From NCBI GenBank assembly GCA_014529385.2, contig CM043962.1, positions 123,246,470-123,310,469 of the forward strand: a stretch of DNA of 64,000 bases. Reading direction: 5' to 3'. The position numbers and the translations under genes are program-made. This DNA is from Adiantum capillus-veneris (taxonomy: Eukaryota > Streptophyta > Polypodiopsida > Polypodiales > Pteridaceae). A model generated the notes under the pieces. That model ran no database searches and was not told the DNA's origin. It worked only from the letters and a program-made list of their open reading frames with translations. Positions 1-10,859 of the stretch are shown here, piece by piece (position 1 is the first letter of the stretch; each line of letters opens with the position of its first letter).

Positions 1-1224
1 CATAACTCCTCCATATTTTTATTATTATTTTTACTCATTATTCTAACACCATGTGCTCATTGAGCTAAAGTCCATGAATAGTCCATACACTAGTCCCACC
101 ATGTATATATGTCTTTATTCACCAATAATCCTCCTCCATGCATGGGTCAAGGGCAACTTGGATGCTTTGTATTATAATATGACAAAGGAGGGGCTCACTC
201 TTGGATGCATTGTACAAATTCAACAAAGGAGGAGGCCACTAAAAGACTTTTGCAGGCATAAAAACATGCTTTTTTGTGAGAATTTTGGCACCTACTTCCA
301 CTCCGAATTTGGAGCGGTGGTCAAAAGAGAAAATGTAGCCCACGCTCTGAATAATCATCTCAAATTTTTTCATGATTTTTGAAGCTACTAGAGGTGAGAT
401 ATGATTTTTTGAGTGGACCCCAGTCTGCCCACTTTTCTCACGAGTAGCCCTTAGTCTTCTCTCATCCTTCCACACACCTACTCACTCTTACACATCCCTC
501 CCTCTCCTTCCCTCACTCAAACCTGCAATTTCCATGGCTTCTCTCACCCTCTTCACCATTACCCTTCTCTCTCATCCCTATAGTTCTTTTATGAACCTCT
601 ACATACATACACCCTCTCCATGTCTCTCTCTATTGCTTCTATGTTACAATTTCATTTACCTCTCCTAAAAATATATAAAATTCAGCATCTTAACCATGAT
701 AACTTCTGCAAATTGAGGATTTTTCATCAACAAATCCTCTTTTCATCGTGGTGGTCAACCGTGGCGGCGGCGTAAAGAAGCGAAGAAGAAGAAGAAGACC
801 AGCGGTCATTTTTTCCACAATCTACACAAGGGTGAGTTCAAGCTTCTTCAAAGCTTCACCATCTCAATGATTCTCTTTTAATTCACCCCTCTTCCTTCAT
901 CAAATCAACTCATCCTACCCATTGTAAATGTATCACTAACAATTCTAGTAATTATTACCACTAACAACTAACTTCTCTTGTAAAAATGCACCCACACTAT
1001 CAACATATGGAGTAGGCAACCACACAAGTAAACCAAATTCACTCACTTCCATGGAAGTTTCTCTCCTTTCACCACATCAATAATTCTCTTACTTGAGCCC
1101 ACATCCATGTGACTCAAGAGAAAAGAGAGACCCCATTCTCATTTTAAATTCATAAAAATTTATAATCCTTGATCTTTCCTAATAAAATTGATTAGGCTTA
1201 ATCCTAATCAAGGCTTCTAAAACC

Positions 1225-1233
1225 TATAAATAG
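1225..1233 (+). promoter_or_regulatory. TATA box of G1 LTR promoter
   Basis: TATAAATAG, conserved at the equivalent place in the G2 LTR (54,242-54,250) and in the minus-strand LTR (26,637-26,645). It lies about 850 bases before the LTR end, so transcription would start near 1,255-1,265. The position is conserved; its use is inferred. Confidence 0.65.
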
Positions 1234-1733
1234 AACCCATTCCTCTTTGTAAAAGACATCACTATACCATTGCACACTAGATTGAGCGTACCACACACCA
1301 GTTCTATCTTGGTTGTAAAGAGAGAATAAGCTTTCTATACACCATCACCTTGGTGCATAGAAAAGCTTGAGCTAGTTTGAGTGAGTGCGAGTAGAAGATA
1401 TTCTTCCTACCATTGTTGTATCTACCCCAACATCAATGAATTGGTAGTTTTGGGTGAAATTCATGTCCAAAGGCTCACGCTTCTCCTCCAATTTGGCTTG
1501 GCAAACTCATTCAGCTTCATAAGGTGACTTGTTTCATTGAAGGTTGTTGTTTTGTTGCTTGTGATTCATTGGCTATTGTTTGGCTACCATTGTAAGAGGG
1601 TGGATGGTGAGAGGGCTCCCATCACCCTAAGACAATGTGCTAGTGATGCTATAACCAAATCTTGTCACTTGATTCCGCAAGCTCTAAGTTCCTTTTTGTG
1701 CAAAATATAAAGTTGAAGCTAAGTTGTACACCA

Positions 1734-1734
<1 letters not shown>

Positions 1735-1819
<85 letters not shown>
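1735..1819. repeat. (CT)n microsatellite in G1 LTR
   Basis: About 85 bases of CT repeats broken by a single GT step, lying in the predicted transcribed part of the LTR. G3 has a similar CT tract (31,124-31,173) about 220 bases before its LTR end. G2 has almost none at this place. Confidence 0.95.
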
Positions 1820-1822
<3 letters not shown>

Positions 1823-2085
1823 TTTTAGTGTGTGAGAGTGTTCCATTGGTGTTAGGCTTAGTGTAAATTCCTTGCTTGTTTGTGGGTTGCTCTAACGATT
1901 CTCCTCTTTTGCGTCCTAGTTTGCTCTTAAACTAGGTGGTGCCCCTTGTGTAGTTGGGATCAGGCTGTGGGTTTGTTGTTTTGGTTTGTGTTGTGTTGTG
2001 CCCCAGCCCCATTGAGCAGCACGGGAGCCTTGAAGGGTGTCTAGAGGTTGCTCTTCTTGTTGCCCACCCCGGACCACCTCAATTT

Positions 2086-2103
2086 TGGTGCCCCCACTGA
2101 GGA
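2086..2103 (+). other. Primer-binding site of G1
   Basis: TGGTGCCCCCACTGAGGA starts four bases after the LTR end. The same sequence, with one or two changes, follows the LTRs of G2 (55,083), G3 (31,395) and the gag-only element (about 41,764, minus strand). It starts with TGG, as needed to pair with a tRNA CCA end, but it is not the initiator-Met type. I cannot name the tRNA. Confidence 0.65.
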
Positions 2104-2158
2104 CAGGCTTGTGTATGTTTTGTGAAGGCTCAACCTTTAGCATAATCAAGTAGCTTGC

Positions 2159-2371
2159 ATGAATCACGAGAATTTGTATGATCCCTTCATTCCCATTGCA
2201 AGGCAAAATGTACACATAATTGTTAGTACTAAGTTGCAATTTCAGGGAGTAATTCGTAGAATTTTAGGTCCTCTTAGGTTGTTAGAGATAAACGCATGAG
2301 TAAATCCTTTTATTTTGCCTCTCATTAGGTACGACCTTAGTTTGGACGTCTATATTTTTGTTTTGTTTTAA
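2159..2371 (+). pseudogene. Conserved small leader ORF, first copy (G1), with internal stop
   Basis: Between the primer-binding site and gag, an ORF starts MNHENLYDPFIPIARQ and reads about 70 codons with one internal TGA (2,297-2,299), ending LPLIRYDLSLDVYIFVLF before TAA. Its first half is nearly identical to the intact 62-codon ORF of G2 (55,154-55,342). Its last part is a diverged copy of the ORF that follows at 2,393. The homologous G3 ORF (31,949-32,167) shares the pattern LPL...V.I..L at the C-terminus. The function is unknown. The reading frame, not just the DNA, seems to be kept between G1/G2 and G3, which argues for a real small protein in the ancestor. No signal peptide, membrane helix or zinc motif is obvious. 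Confidence 0.55.
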
Positions 2372-2392
2372 GAATTAGGTCATGCATAGACC

Positions 2393-2611
2393 ATGGATAA
2401 TGGCCCAGGAATACAGGTTTTTCCCTTTCATTTCACTCCACACATTAGAGTAAACATTGCAATTAGTAGAAAAATCCATTTTCAACAATGTATGGTATTC
2501 ATGTTTGGTGCCCAAAGAGTAGGAGAAATTCTCGCGTCACCAAACCCTGTCATTCTACCTCTTATTGATTATCATAGGTCATTTGATGTGAATATTTTTA
2601 TTTTGTTGTAG
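2393..2611 (+). CDS. Conserved small leader ORF, second copy (G1)
   Basis: An intact 72-codon ORF that starts MDNGPGIQVFPFHF and ends ILPLIDYHRSFDVNIFILL, 84 bases before the gag start. It resembles the preceding ORF along its length (shared V.I..S.K..FQ in the middle and ILPLI...DV.IF.L at the end), so the pair looks like a tandem duplication. G2 carries one ORF whose front matches copy 1 and whose back matches copy 2. The G3 counterpart has the same size and a similar C-terminus, including EVLAS versus EILAS. The short distance to gag suggests it is translated from the same RNA or acts as a regulatory upstream ORF; that is inference. No known domain. Confidence 0.55.
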   Translation: MDNGPGIQVFPFHFTPHIRVNIAISRKIHFQQCMVFMFGAQRVGEILASPNPVILPLIDYHRSFDVNIFILL

Positions 2612-2695
2612 AATAGATTGCAATTTAGAAAATATTATTGTGTAAATCTTTTGAAGAAAGAAAAAACAAAAACGTGTCACTTTGAAATCAATTCA

Positions 2696-4213
2696 ATGGA
2701 GAGCCAACGCCAAATGTCTGGATATTCTCTTTTCTTTGGAGAGCCTGGAGAGGATGCAGAATTATTTCTAGCAAATTTCAAGATGTCTTGCCGTATCAAG
2801 AGGATAGCAACTGATCAAGAACGTGTAGAAATGTTTGAGGTGGTCCTTAGGAAAGACGCTAGCACTTGGTTTGACTCTTTGCCTGAGGAAGTTAAAGAGA
2901 ATTACATGGAAGTTTTGAATCATTTCAAGAAATACTTCTTTGATCCCCAAAACACTCAGAAATTATGGCAAGACATTGTTTCTCATAAGCAAAAAGACTT
3001 AGATGACTACTACTTGTACAAGCAAGAGTTCCTACGTCTTTGGGCTCTATGGATACGAAATGTTGCTAACCGTGGTGATGGTGCAAAATTTCTAAAGAAG
3101 GAGAGGTTCATATCCGGACTCTTTCCTGACCTTAAGGTAAAAGTTGAGGCGGGTGCACCTGCTACCTTTGATGCAACTGAAACTAGGGCTGCTGAGAAAT
3201 ATAGGAAACTCAAGTGCTTAAGGGGGGAGGTTCCAATAGAAGGTCTTAGACCCAAAGGTAAGTCACAAGCATCAACATCTAAGGAGCTTCCTGAGGTAAC
3301 GGCGGAAGTGATTGAGAAGTTAAATGAATCTTTAAGCAGCTTGTCAATTCACCTTGCACAAGCTGTAGGTCCAAAAGGACAAGCAAAGAAGTCTGAAGAG
3401 CGAGACCCACGACCTAGGAGAGTCTTGCAATGTTGGAATTGCGGTGAGTCTGGACATGGGATGTATAATTGTCCTTGGCCCCGTGGGGAGCCAGGGAGAC
3501 CTAACTTGAATTACCCAGTGATGAATGCAGGTGAAGGAACTAGTCAGCAACCACGGCTTACACAAAGGCCAAATGGAGCAAGACCACCTCCACAAGGAGT
3601 GGAACGAGTTCCACCTTTGCCAGACCCAAATGTGCATGTGGTAGAGGTGACAAATTCAAGAGAGGTTGACATGGAAGCAAATGGCATTAAGCGTGGCCGA
3701 GGGAAAGGTAAGGAGAAAGAAGGAGTTACATTACAAAGTGACCATGGACGAGAAAAGAAGGCAAAGGAGACCAAGGAAGCCAAGAGGACTCGACGTCGTA
3801 TCAACCTCCAAGACTTTCCTCTTGGACATGGAATGGATCCATACAACCTATTGGAAGACATGAGAGGTAAGGGTCCTGATATCTCATGGCCTCAATTTCT
3901 TGCATTATGTCCACAAGTTAGGAGGGATTTAACAAGGGCAGTTAGCACTAGGAGAAAGGTAAAAGAGAGTGTGCCTGTTGTAAAAATTGCACAAGCTGAA
4001 ATGAATGAGGACATTACACCTGTGCTAGATTGTTACATAAAAGGGAGATTGGTTAGGAAAGGTCTAGTGGATGGGGGTGCACAAATTTGCATCATGGCAG
4101 AGGGACTCATGCAAAAACTAGGTATGCACATCCATGAGACACATGAAATTAAGGTCAAGATAGCAAACAATAGCAAGGCTAGGTGCGTAGGCATTTGTAA
4201 CAGCCTTTGTTGA
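2696..4213 (+). pseudogene. gag: G1 Gag plus start of protease (truncated by copia junction)
   Basis: Structural polyprotein of a Tat-like gypsy element, which would build the cytoplasmic virus-like particle. I take the ATG at 2,696 because G2 starts at the matching place (MEAQRQMSG). Residues about 15-150 form the retrotransposon gag domain (WFDSLPEEVK, LWQDIVSHKQKDLDDYY). A CCHC zinc knuckle, CWNCGESGHGMYNC, lies near residue 248, followed by a basic linker. The protease begins near residue 450 with VDGGAQICIM; the GGA form is shared with G3. The frame then leaves gypsy similarity at about 4,195 and stops at 4,213, where a copia leader begins. Unlike G3, no stop separates gag from protease. 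The body is otherwise open for over 500 codons, so the truncation is the main damage. Confidence 0.85.
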
Positions 4214-4526
4214 GGGTCGAGTGAGGTTTTATTGAGCTGGGGGATTCTCGAATGTTGAGATCCTTTCGGTGATACAGGTCTTGGAGCGATCCCTCGAGCA
4301 CCCTTAGATAGGCAGCTAGGATGTATTAACTGTGAGTTAGATAGTTGGGATTGCATCTTTGCTTTACTGCCGTTGAGGCATTGTCGCAGTCTATGATTAT
4401 AGGTTAGTGACAGGACAGTCAGAGACAGTACAGGTGCAAGACAGGTTTACCCACAGCTTACAGTGTTAGAGAGACAGTGTTTTTTGAGCTGTTTTTTGGT
4501 CTGTTTTTTGAGTACACCAGAGCCAT

Positions 4527-4640
4527 TTTACAAAGGAGACTCTGCCAAAATTTATGCAGAATCTGAAGCTTTCTTGGTTCATTTGACAGGTTGATATTGG
4601 TTCAGAGGTCAGTTTACAGGGGAAACTCTGCCGAATTATT
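4527..4640 (+). repeat. Duplicated motif in copia leader
   Basis: The motif TTTACARRGGARACTCTGCC occurs at 4,527 and again at 4,613, 86 bases apart, just before the C1 start codon. C2 has the same pair at 56,854 and 56,957, 103 bases apart. A single worn copy is at 10,867 in the decayed copia fragment. Conservation in a non-coding leader suggests an RNA-level role such as packaging or dimer contact, which is inference. Confidence 0.6.
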
Positions 4641-4672
4641 CCCAAGAAAGTAAACTACTGTGAAGCGTAGCT

Positions 4673-7600
4673 ATGGCTGGATCACAGGACACTGCTCTTT
4701 ACAATATCAAGAAGCTGGATGGAACCAATTTCCCATTGTGGAAGAAGCAGATTTGGCACGTGTTGGTACAAAAGAAGCAGATAAAACCTATAAAGCTCAA
4801 GGGGATAAAACCAGAAGATATGGACAAAGATGAATGGAGCGAAATGGATGAATTGGCACTTTCTACCATTATGCTGACTTTGGCAAAAAGCGTTCACTTC
4901 AATGTAGCAGACGAGATGTCGGCTTATCAAGCATGGTTAAAGCTGAGTGATCTTTATGAGAAGTAGAGTGCAGCTTCACAGGTATACTGGCTTAAGAAGC
5001 TTGTTGACTTGAAGATGAAAGACGGGACACCTATGTCCAATCATCTGAATGAATTCAACACAATCTATAGTCAGTTGTCAGCTCAAGGTGTCAAGTTTGA
5101 TGAACCTATTAGAGCTATGTTCCTGTTGATCACATTGCCGGAAAGTTGGGACACTTTTTGCACAGCTTTGAGTAATTCTGCACCTCCAGATGGTTTGAAC
5201 ATAGCAGGTGTAGAAGGAAGTCTGCTTACTGAAGAAACCAATAGAAAGACAATGGACAAAGGCAAAGGAACAGCCTTAGTTGTCAGGGGAAGGACCAAAG
5301 AAAAGTACAAAGGTGGAAAGAGGAATCAGTCTCGTAGCAAGTCCCGCAGTGCTAAAGGCAAGAGTGACATAGAATGCTACCATTGTGGCAAGAAGGGTCA
5401 CATGAAAAGAGACTGCAGAGAATGGAAAGCAGAAAAAGGCAAAGAGAAAGCTGAAGACCATGGTGAGAAGAACAAGTCCTCAGTGAAGATTCAAGAAATA
5501 AATGTGACAAACACTGTTGCAGAGGATGACAGTCTAGTGTCAGGAGACATCTACTTCTTGAAGAATACAATGGACTTAGCTCTTCTTACAGCATCTGATG
5601 GAAATGCACTGAGTGACTGGATTATAGACTCAGGGACATCACTTCATGTGTCTCCAAACAAGGAGTGGTTTACCTCTTATGTGACCACTAAAGATCATGT
5701 TCGGCTAGGCAATGGGCAGACATGTGAGATCTTAGGTGTTGGAGATGTTCAATTGAAGTTTTAGAATGGCTCTTCTTTCACGCTGAAGAATGTGAGACAT
5801 GTTCCCGCAATTACAAAGAGCTTAATCAGCACAGGTTTACTCGATGATGCTGGCTACGTCACCACTTTTGGACAGAACATGTGGAAGATATCCAAGGGTT
5901 CTATGACAGTAGCACATGGAGTAAAGTCTGGAGGACTTTACATGGTTTATGTATAAAATGTCTCTAAAAATGTAATCAATGTAACCGAGCAGCCGAACGT
6001 TTCTTTGTGGCATAGCCGGTTAGGACATATGTCCAAGAAGGGAATGGAAATCTTGTCTCCTTCTGGTTATTTTCCTGGCTTTTCATTTAATGATTTTGAA
6101 TTCTGTGAACATTGTCTGTATGGTAAGCAAACACAGCAGCCACATAAGCATAGAAGCAGTAGAAGAGATACACAGTTGACACTTGTTCATAGTGATTTGT
6201 GTGGACCTATGCCTAACCTATCTCTAGGGGGAGATTCTTACTTTATGACATTTATAGATGATTACTCGAGGAAAGTATGGGTTTACTTTCTCAAGAACAA
6301 GGATGAAGCGTTTAGTGTTTTCAAAACGTTTGTGACACTTGTGGAGAATCAGAGTGGTAAGAAGCTTAAATGCTTACGCATTGACAATGGTGGAGAGTAT
6401 GTTTCAAAGGCCTTTCAGGACTTTTGTGAGTCAAAAGGTATAAAACATGAACTTACTGCTCCTTACAATCCTCCTCAAAATGGTGTTGCTGAGAGGATGA
6501 ATAGGACCATACAAGAGAAGGTCAGAAGTATGTTGTCTAATGCACAGTTGCCAAATGGGTTTTGGGCTGAAGCTGTATCAACAGCTGTTCATCTTGTAAA
6601 TAGATCTCCTAGCAAGGTTTTGCAGAACGATTCAGTGCCAGAGATGGTATGGTCAGGCAAAATGCCCTCATACAAGCATCTCAGAGTCTTTGGTTGTGAG
6701 GCATATACTCACGTTCCAAAGGAATTTAGGAACAAACTTGAGCCAAAGAGTAGAAAGTGCATCTTTCTAGGCTATGGTAATTCTGGTGAGATGGGGTACA
6801 GACTTTGGGATCCCGAATCCAAAAAGGTTATCCGCAGCAATGATGTTTACTTTAATGAAGCCAAATATCATTCTAAACCAGAGAAAGTTGAGGAGATTAG
6901 AAGAGTTGTCTTCCAAGAAGATGGACCTGCACGTGCAAGACAAAATGTCAGGGCTCAAGAGGAGCAAGGACAGGATAGAGTGGAACCACAGATTGTGGTT
7001 GAGCCTGAGCCACCTATTGTGCATAGATCTGGACGTGTCACGCGACCTCCTGATAGGTTTGTTCCATCTATGAACTATGTCATGTTGACTGATTGCAATG
7101 AGCCTTCATGTTACAAGGAAGCAGTGCAAATGAAGGACTCCGGGAATTGGCAATTGGCCATGCAGTCAGAGATGACAGCTCTGCATAAAAACCAGACATG
7201 GAAGCTAGTTAAATTACCACGGGGCAAAAAGGCTCTACCCTATAAATGGGTTTACAGGTATAAGATCACCACTCATGATAGTCAGCCAAAGTACAAAGCA
7301 AGGCTTGTTGCCAAGGGCTTTAAGCAAGAACAAGGCATTGACTTTGATGAAGTCTTCTCTCCGGTGGTCAAGATGACTACATTGAGATGCTTTCTTGCAT
7401 TGGTTGCCATATTAGATTTGGTGTTGCACCAAATGGATGTCAAGACAGCGTTCTTGCATGGTGATTTAGATGTGGAAATTTACATGCAGCAGCCAGAAGG
7501 GTTTGTTGAGAAAGGCAAGGAAGATTGGGTATGCCAGATGTTAAAGAGTCTTTATGGCTTAAAACAATCACCGAGGGCATGGTACCATAAATTCCACAAG

Positions 7601-8651
7601 TTTATGCTTTCTCAAGGCTACAAACGTAGTAAGTTCGATCACTATCTATATACAAAGAAGGCTAAGGATGGTAGTTGGTTGATCCTTATTTTGTATGTGG
7701 ATGACATGTTGATTGCTGGCAAGCACTTGGAAGAAATTTCAGCTTTGAAGTCAAAGATGGCTAAATCGTTTGACATGAAAGACATGGGTGAGCAAGTCAT
7801 ATACTTGGTATGCGCATTGAGAGAGACAGATCAAAGAAGTTGATTTGGTTATCTCAAACAGAGTATATTGACAAGGTTTTGCAACGTTTCAATATGGAGA
7901 AGGGAAAGGCATTGAGTGTTCCATTGCCACCATATGTGAAACTTAGCAGACATGATTGTCCTGTATCTGAGGAAGAACAGGCTGGAATGGATAAGATTCC
8001 ATATGCGTCTGCAGTGGGTAGTTTGATGTATGCATGATTGCGACTCGCCCAGACATTGCATTTGCAGTGGGAGTAGTAAGTTGATACATGTCAAACCCAC
8101 GCAAGAAACATTGGGAGGCAGTGAAAGGAATATTGAGATACCTGAAAGATACAAAGAGTATGCGTATATGCTATGGGAGTTAGGAGCTAAGTGTAAAGGG
8201 TTTTACAGACTCAGATTATACAGGTGACTTAGACAACCGAAGGTCTACGTCAGGGTATGTCTTTACATTGGCTGGTGGAGCAGTATCATGGCGTTCTAGA
8301 TTACAAGATTGTGTTACTCAGTCTACTACAGAGGCTGAATATGTTGCAGCATCAGAGGCATGCAAAGAATCAATTTGGCTTAATCGACTAGTAACAGATT
8401 TGGGAATCAAAGAAGAGATGCCTGTGTTATATTGTGATAGTCAAAGTGCTATACAATTGGCTCGCAATCCAGTTTATCACTCAAAGACAAAGCATGTGGA
8501 TGTGAAGTATCATTTCATCAGGGAAATGCTCGAGGATAAGCAACTTCAGCTTGTCAAAGTTCATACCACAGAAAATCCTGCTGATCTACTTACAAAAGGA
8601 CTTCCCTTAGAGAGCTTTGCGCATTTTCGCAAGCAGTTAGGTGTAGGGTAG
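4673..8651 (+). pseudogene. C1 copia Gag-Pol polyprotein, broken
   Basis: Domain order is copia-type. Gag starts at ATG 4,673 with LDGTNFPLWKKQIW, then a CCHC knuckle (CYHCGKKGHMKRDC, near 5,377), protease with IIDSGTSLHVSP (near 5,623), and the pre-integrase motif LWHSRLGH (near 6,008). The integrase core has its three acidic residues (HSDLCGP, RIDNGGEY, NGVAERMN). Reverse transcriptase has MDVKTAFLHGDL and YVDDMLIAG, and RNase H ends before 8,651. Breaks seen: in-frame stops at 4,964, 5,762 and about 5,954; a one-base loss near 7,789; another near 8,035; a stop in SRYMSN (near 8,083); and another stop near 8,185. The catalytic residues themselves are intact, so it was functional before decay. 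It is in the same frame over most of its length. Confidence 0.9.
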
Positions 8652-8729
8652 TACATCACTTCTCTACATCTCTTGTATATTAGCTTGTATAGTAGCTTCT
8701 CTCACACTTAAAGTACCACATTGGACTTT

Positions 8730-8740
8730 AAGTGGGAGGT
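8730..8740 (+). other. Polypurine tract of C1
   Basis: AAGTGGGAGGT lies immediately before the TGTTGGGG LTR start. The same PPT-LTR junction is found in C2 (60,097-60,108) and in the miniature element at 62,421-62,432. Confidence 0.7.
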
Positions 8741-9162
8741 TGTTGGGGTATAAAGCCCAATGTGGTCGCCCAGGTAAGTGGGCGGGCCGCCAGGTATGTA
8801 CACATATTCTTTTGTAAAAACCTAATAAGAACTCACTATGCTCTACACATTACAGTAGAGCGAGTTCACCATATCGTCGTGCTCTTCTTCTCGCACTCTC
8901 TCTCGCGTCGCACTTCCGCTGGTACTCCTTCACAAGCTACAATAGGGGAAATTGAGAAAGGTTGGCCACTTTCTACCAAAGGTAGTGCAAGGCAAAGTCA
9001 AGCAATAGGAGAATTTGAAGCAACGAGACTAGTGGAGAGGCAAGGGTGCATGTATAAGGGCATGTTCACACACACACATACACACAATCTTGGAGTAAGG
9101 TCTCGGTTTCACAGAACGAGGAAGAAAGAAGAATCGACAAGGGCACAAAAGCATTTGAAGGT

Positions 9163-9166
<4 letters not shown>

Positions 9167-9250
<84 letters not shown>
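9167..9250. repeat. (GA)n microsatellite
   Basis: About 84 bases of uninterrupted GA repeats. Long ORFs across it on both strands are repeat-encoded and not genes. Confidence 0.95.
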
Positions 9251-9253
<3 letters not shown>

Positions 9254-9299
9254 GCTCTTGCGTGTGCATACACAAGCAAAAGAGACTGAGGGAGGGAGA

Positions 9300-10855
9300 G
9301 AGAGCGCAACGGCTCTCCTCCTACATGCATAGGCATCAATGATCCTTTTACTTTTTTGCTAGTTTCTCCCTATGGTAGCTTGGTGACCTCGACAAGTAGA
9401 GAGAGAGAGAGTGGCATTGGCTCATGGCTTGGTCCTGATATTGGGGAGCACGCTTTCTACAGCATCAACTATAGGCTTTTCAGTTTTTGGCTTCTTGACT
9501 TGGTGATTTGGCGAGCACTTTCATTGGGTGGTGGAAGATGGCATCTACATTCTTCTCACTTTGACATAGCAAGAGTGAGAGAGAGCGGTTTGACTCTCCT
9601 CCAGTGTAGCTTCACCATTGCCTCTCCTCCCACACAATTTGTCCCCATCATTTTGAGCCCAACATGTAAAAAACAATTGAGAGGGAGTGGCATTGCCTCT
9701 TCTCTAGCCCGCATCTGGAGCGGCTCAGCTTTGCAGTGTCTCCTCGGCAATTGTGGCGTCAACAATTCTCCTTTTCTTGCTTCAACGACACACACCTAAC
9801 ATATATGACTCTGAAAAACCATTTTGGAGTGGATTTCCTGCAAGCAAGTTTAGCTCTTAGACAACGTTTATGACCACAGGTGGTTGGTTGTTTTGTGTGT
9901 TTGGTTTTTGATCGATGTGCTTTTCAATTGACAAGGTAACGTGTGCTGATTCCGGGCATTTTGCTCACAAGTTGCATATTCCTTTTTTAGTGTAGATTAT
10001 GGGACACATGCGTTGTGCTCATGTATGATAATGTGGGCCAGTTTAGAGAATAGTTCAAGCATAGTTTTGTGCACTTTTATTGTATGTATGCATATGCACA
10101 TATAGTGTGAGCGGGTTATAGCTTCCAGGTGGCATATCCACAAGTTTACAGGGTTTTTGGGCAGGTGCAATCATCCATAGAGCCACTCGTTTATGAGTGA
10201 GTTTTGTTGCGAGGCTTTTGGCGTTTTTGTATACCATATTTGGTTTTGCTACTGAGACACATAGTGTTTGTTCATGCTTTATGCGGTTTTGGTGGGTTTT
10301 TTAAGATTTTGCTCAAGATTCAAGGGAAAGCTATTGGCTTTTCCCCAATTTCTTGCCATGCTTTATGTGTATCTGTAGTTTACTCTTTGATGGTTTAGTG
10401 GTCAAGCGTGCCTCCCACTTTGACAATGATTGAGTTCTTATTCTCATTTTGATAGGATTTGTAAGCTTTGGATATGAAACTAACGTTCTTGTATCCACTC
10501 TCATAGGAGTGAGAGTTTCGTATGCTCTAGTGGCTACAAATTGTAGGCAGTCACATGTTTTTGGATCATTGTTAGATCTTCGTAGGCAATTCTCTTATGG
10601 GATGCATTTTGAGCACTATGTTTTCTCACTACTTGCGTATGTGGTTAAGCACTTTATGCCTGGTTGATCCGTTTGTCCCAGATTAGGCTCACTTGGTTTA
10701 GTGACATTGTTTATATCCATAGATTGTGGAGCATTTTGCGCATATGTGAGCATCAATTTTGATGTGTTCATCATGGTTATGATCGTGCAATGGTTGAGTG
10801 ATCTCCCACTTTGTTGTCCATTTTGGCATGGTTTATGGTTGAGATTTTGCTTGAG
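9300..10855. other. Unassigned stretch
   Basis: I recognise no protein domain here. There are short GAGAG runs and two loosely similar blocks (10,283-10,370 and 10,826-10,920) that resemble the duplicated copia leader. The right part may therefore be the leader of the decayed copia fragment that follows. The 147-codon open frame at 9,356-9,799 has no motif I know and I do not call it a gene. Confidence 0.3.
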
Positions 10856-10859
10856 TTTT

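Larger units (their letters stand above)
1..2081 (+). repeat. 5' LTR of Tat-like gypsy element G1 (left edge outside window)
   Basis: This is the right-hand 2.1 kb of a long terminal repeat. It matches the LTR at 52,483-55,079 and, in reverse complement, the LTR at 25,806-28,344 over several blocks: the segment around 180-440, the block around 1,200 with the TATA box, and the last 60 bases ending in CCTCA. The full-length copies are about 2.55-2.6 kb, so roughly 500 bases lie left of the window. The LTR ends at 2,081 and is followed by four bases and a primer-binding site. Small ORFs inside it show no protein similarity I recognise and I treat them as chance. The boundary is inferred by comparing the three copies by eye. 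Confidence 0.8.
4196..8860 (+). mobile_element. Copia element C1, 5' truncated, with 3' LTR start
   Basis: A Ty1/copia (Tork/TNT1-like) element follows G1 gag directly. It has a non-coding leader (4,196-4,672), a gag-pol frame (4,673-8,651), a polypurine tract (AAGTGGGAGGT, ending 8,740) and a 3' LTR starting TGTTGGGGTATAAAGCCC at 8,741. No 5' LTR or primer-binding site is present, so the left end is truncated at the gypsy junction. The right LTR end is not certain: TTACA at 8,854 is one option, and a longer LTR to about 8,960 is possible. C2 at 56,731-60,430 is a related but clearly diverged element. Confidence 0.8.

Noticed and set aside
1-470. Coding frames in the G1 LTR and the matching block at 27,480-27,740 as a conserved gene
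   Set aside because: The block lies inside LTRs and the frames are not kept among the three copies.
4196-8860. C1 as a simple nested insertion into an otherwise complete G1
   Set aside because: There is no copia 5' LTR or target duplication, and no gypsy pol resumes after the copia LTR within the window.
9066-9339. Long open frames across the GA tract on both strands
   Set aside because: They only encode Arg-Glu or Ser-Leu dipeptide runs from the microsatellite. The same holds for frames over the tracts at 1,735, 17,563, 25,484 and 60,284.
9356-9799. 147-codon ORF as a gene
   Set aside because: No motif, no recognisable splice sites, low-complexity neighbours; chance is more likely.
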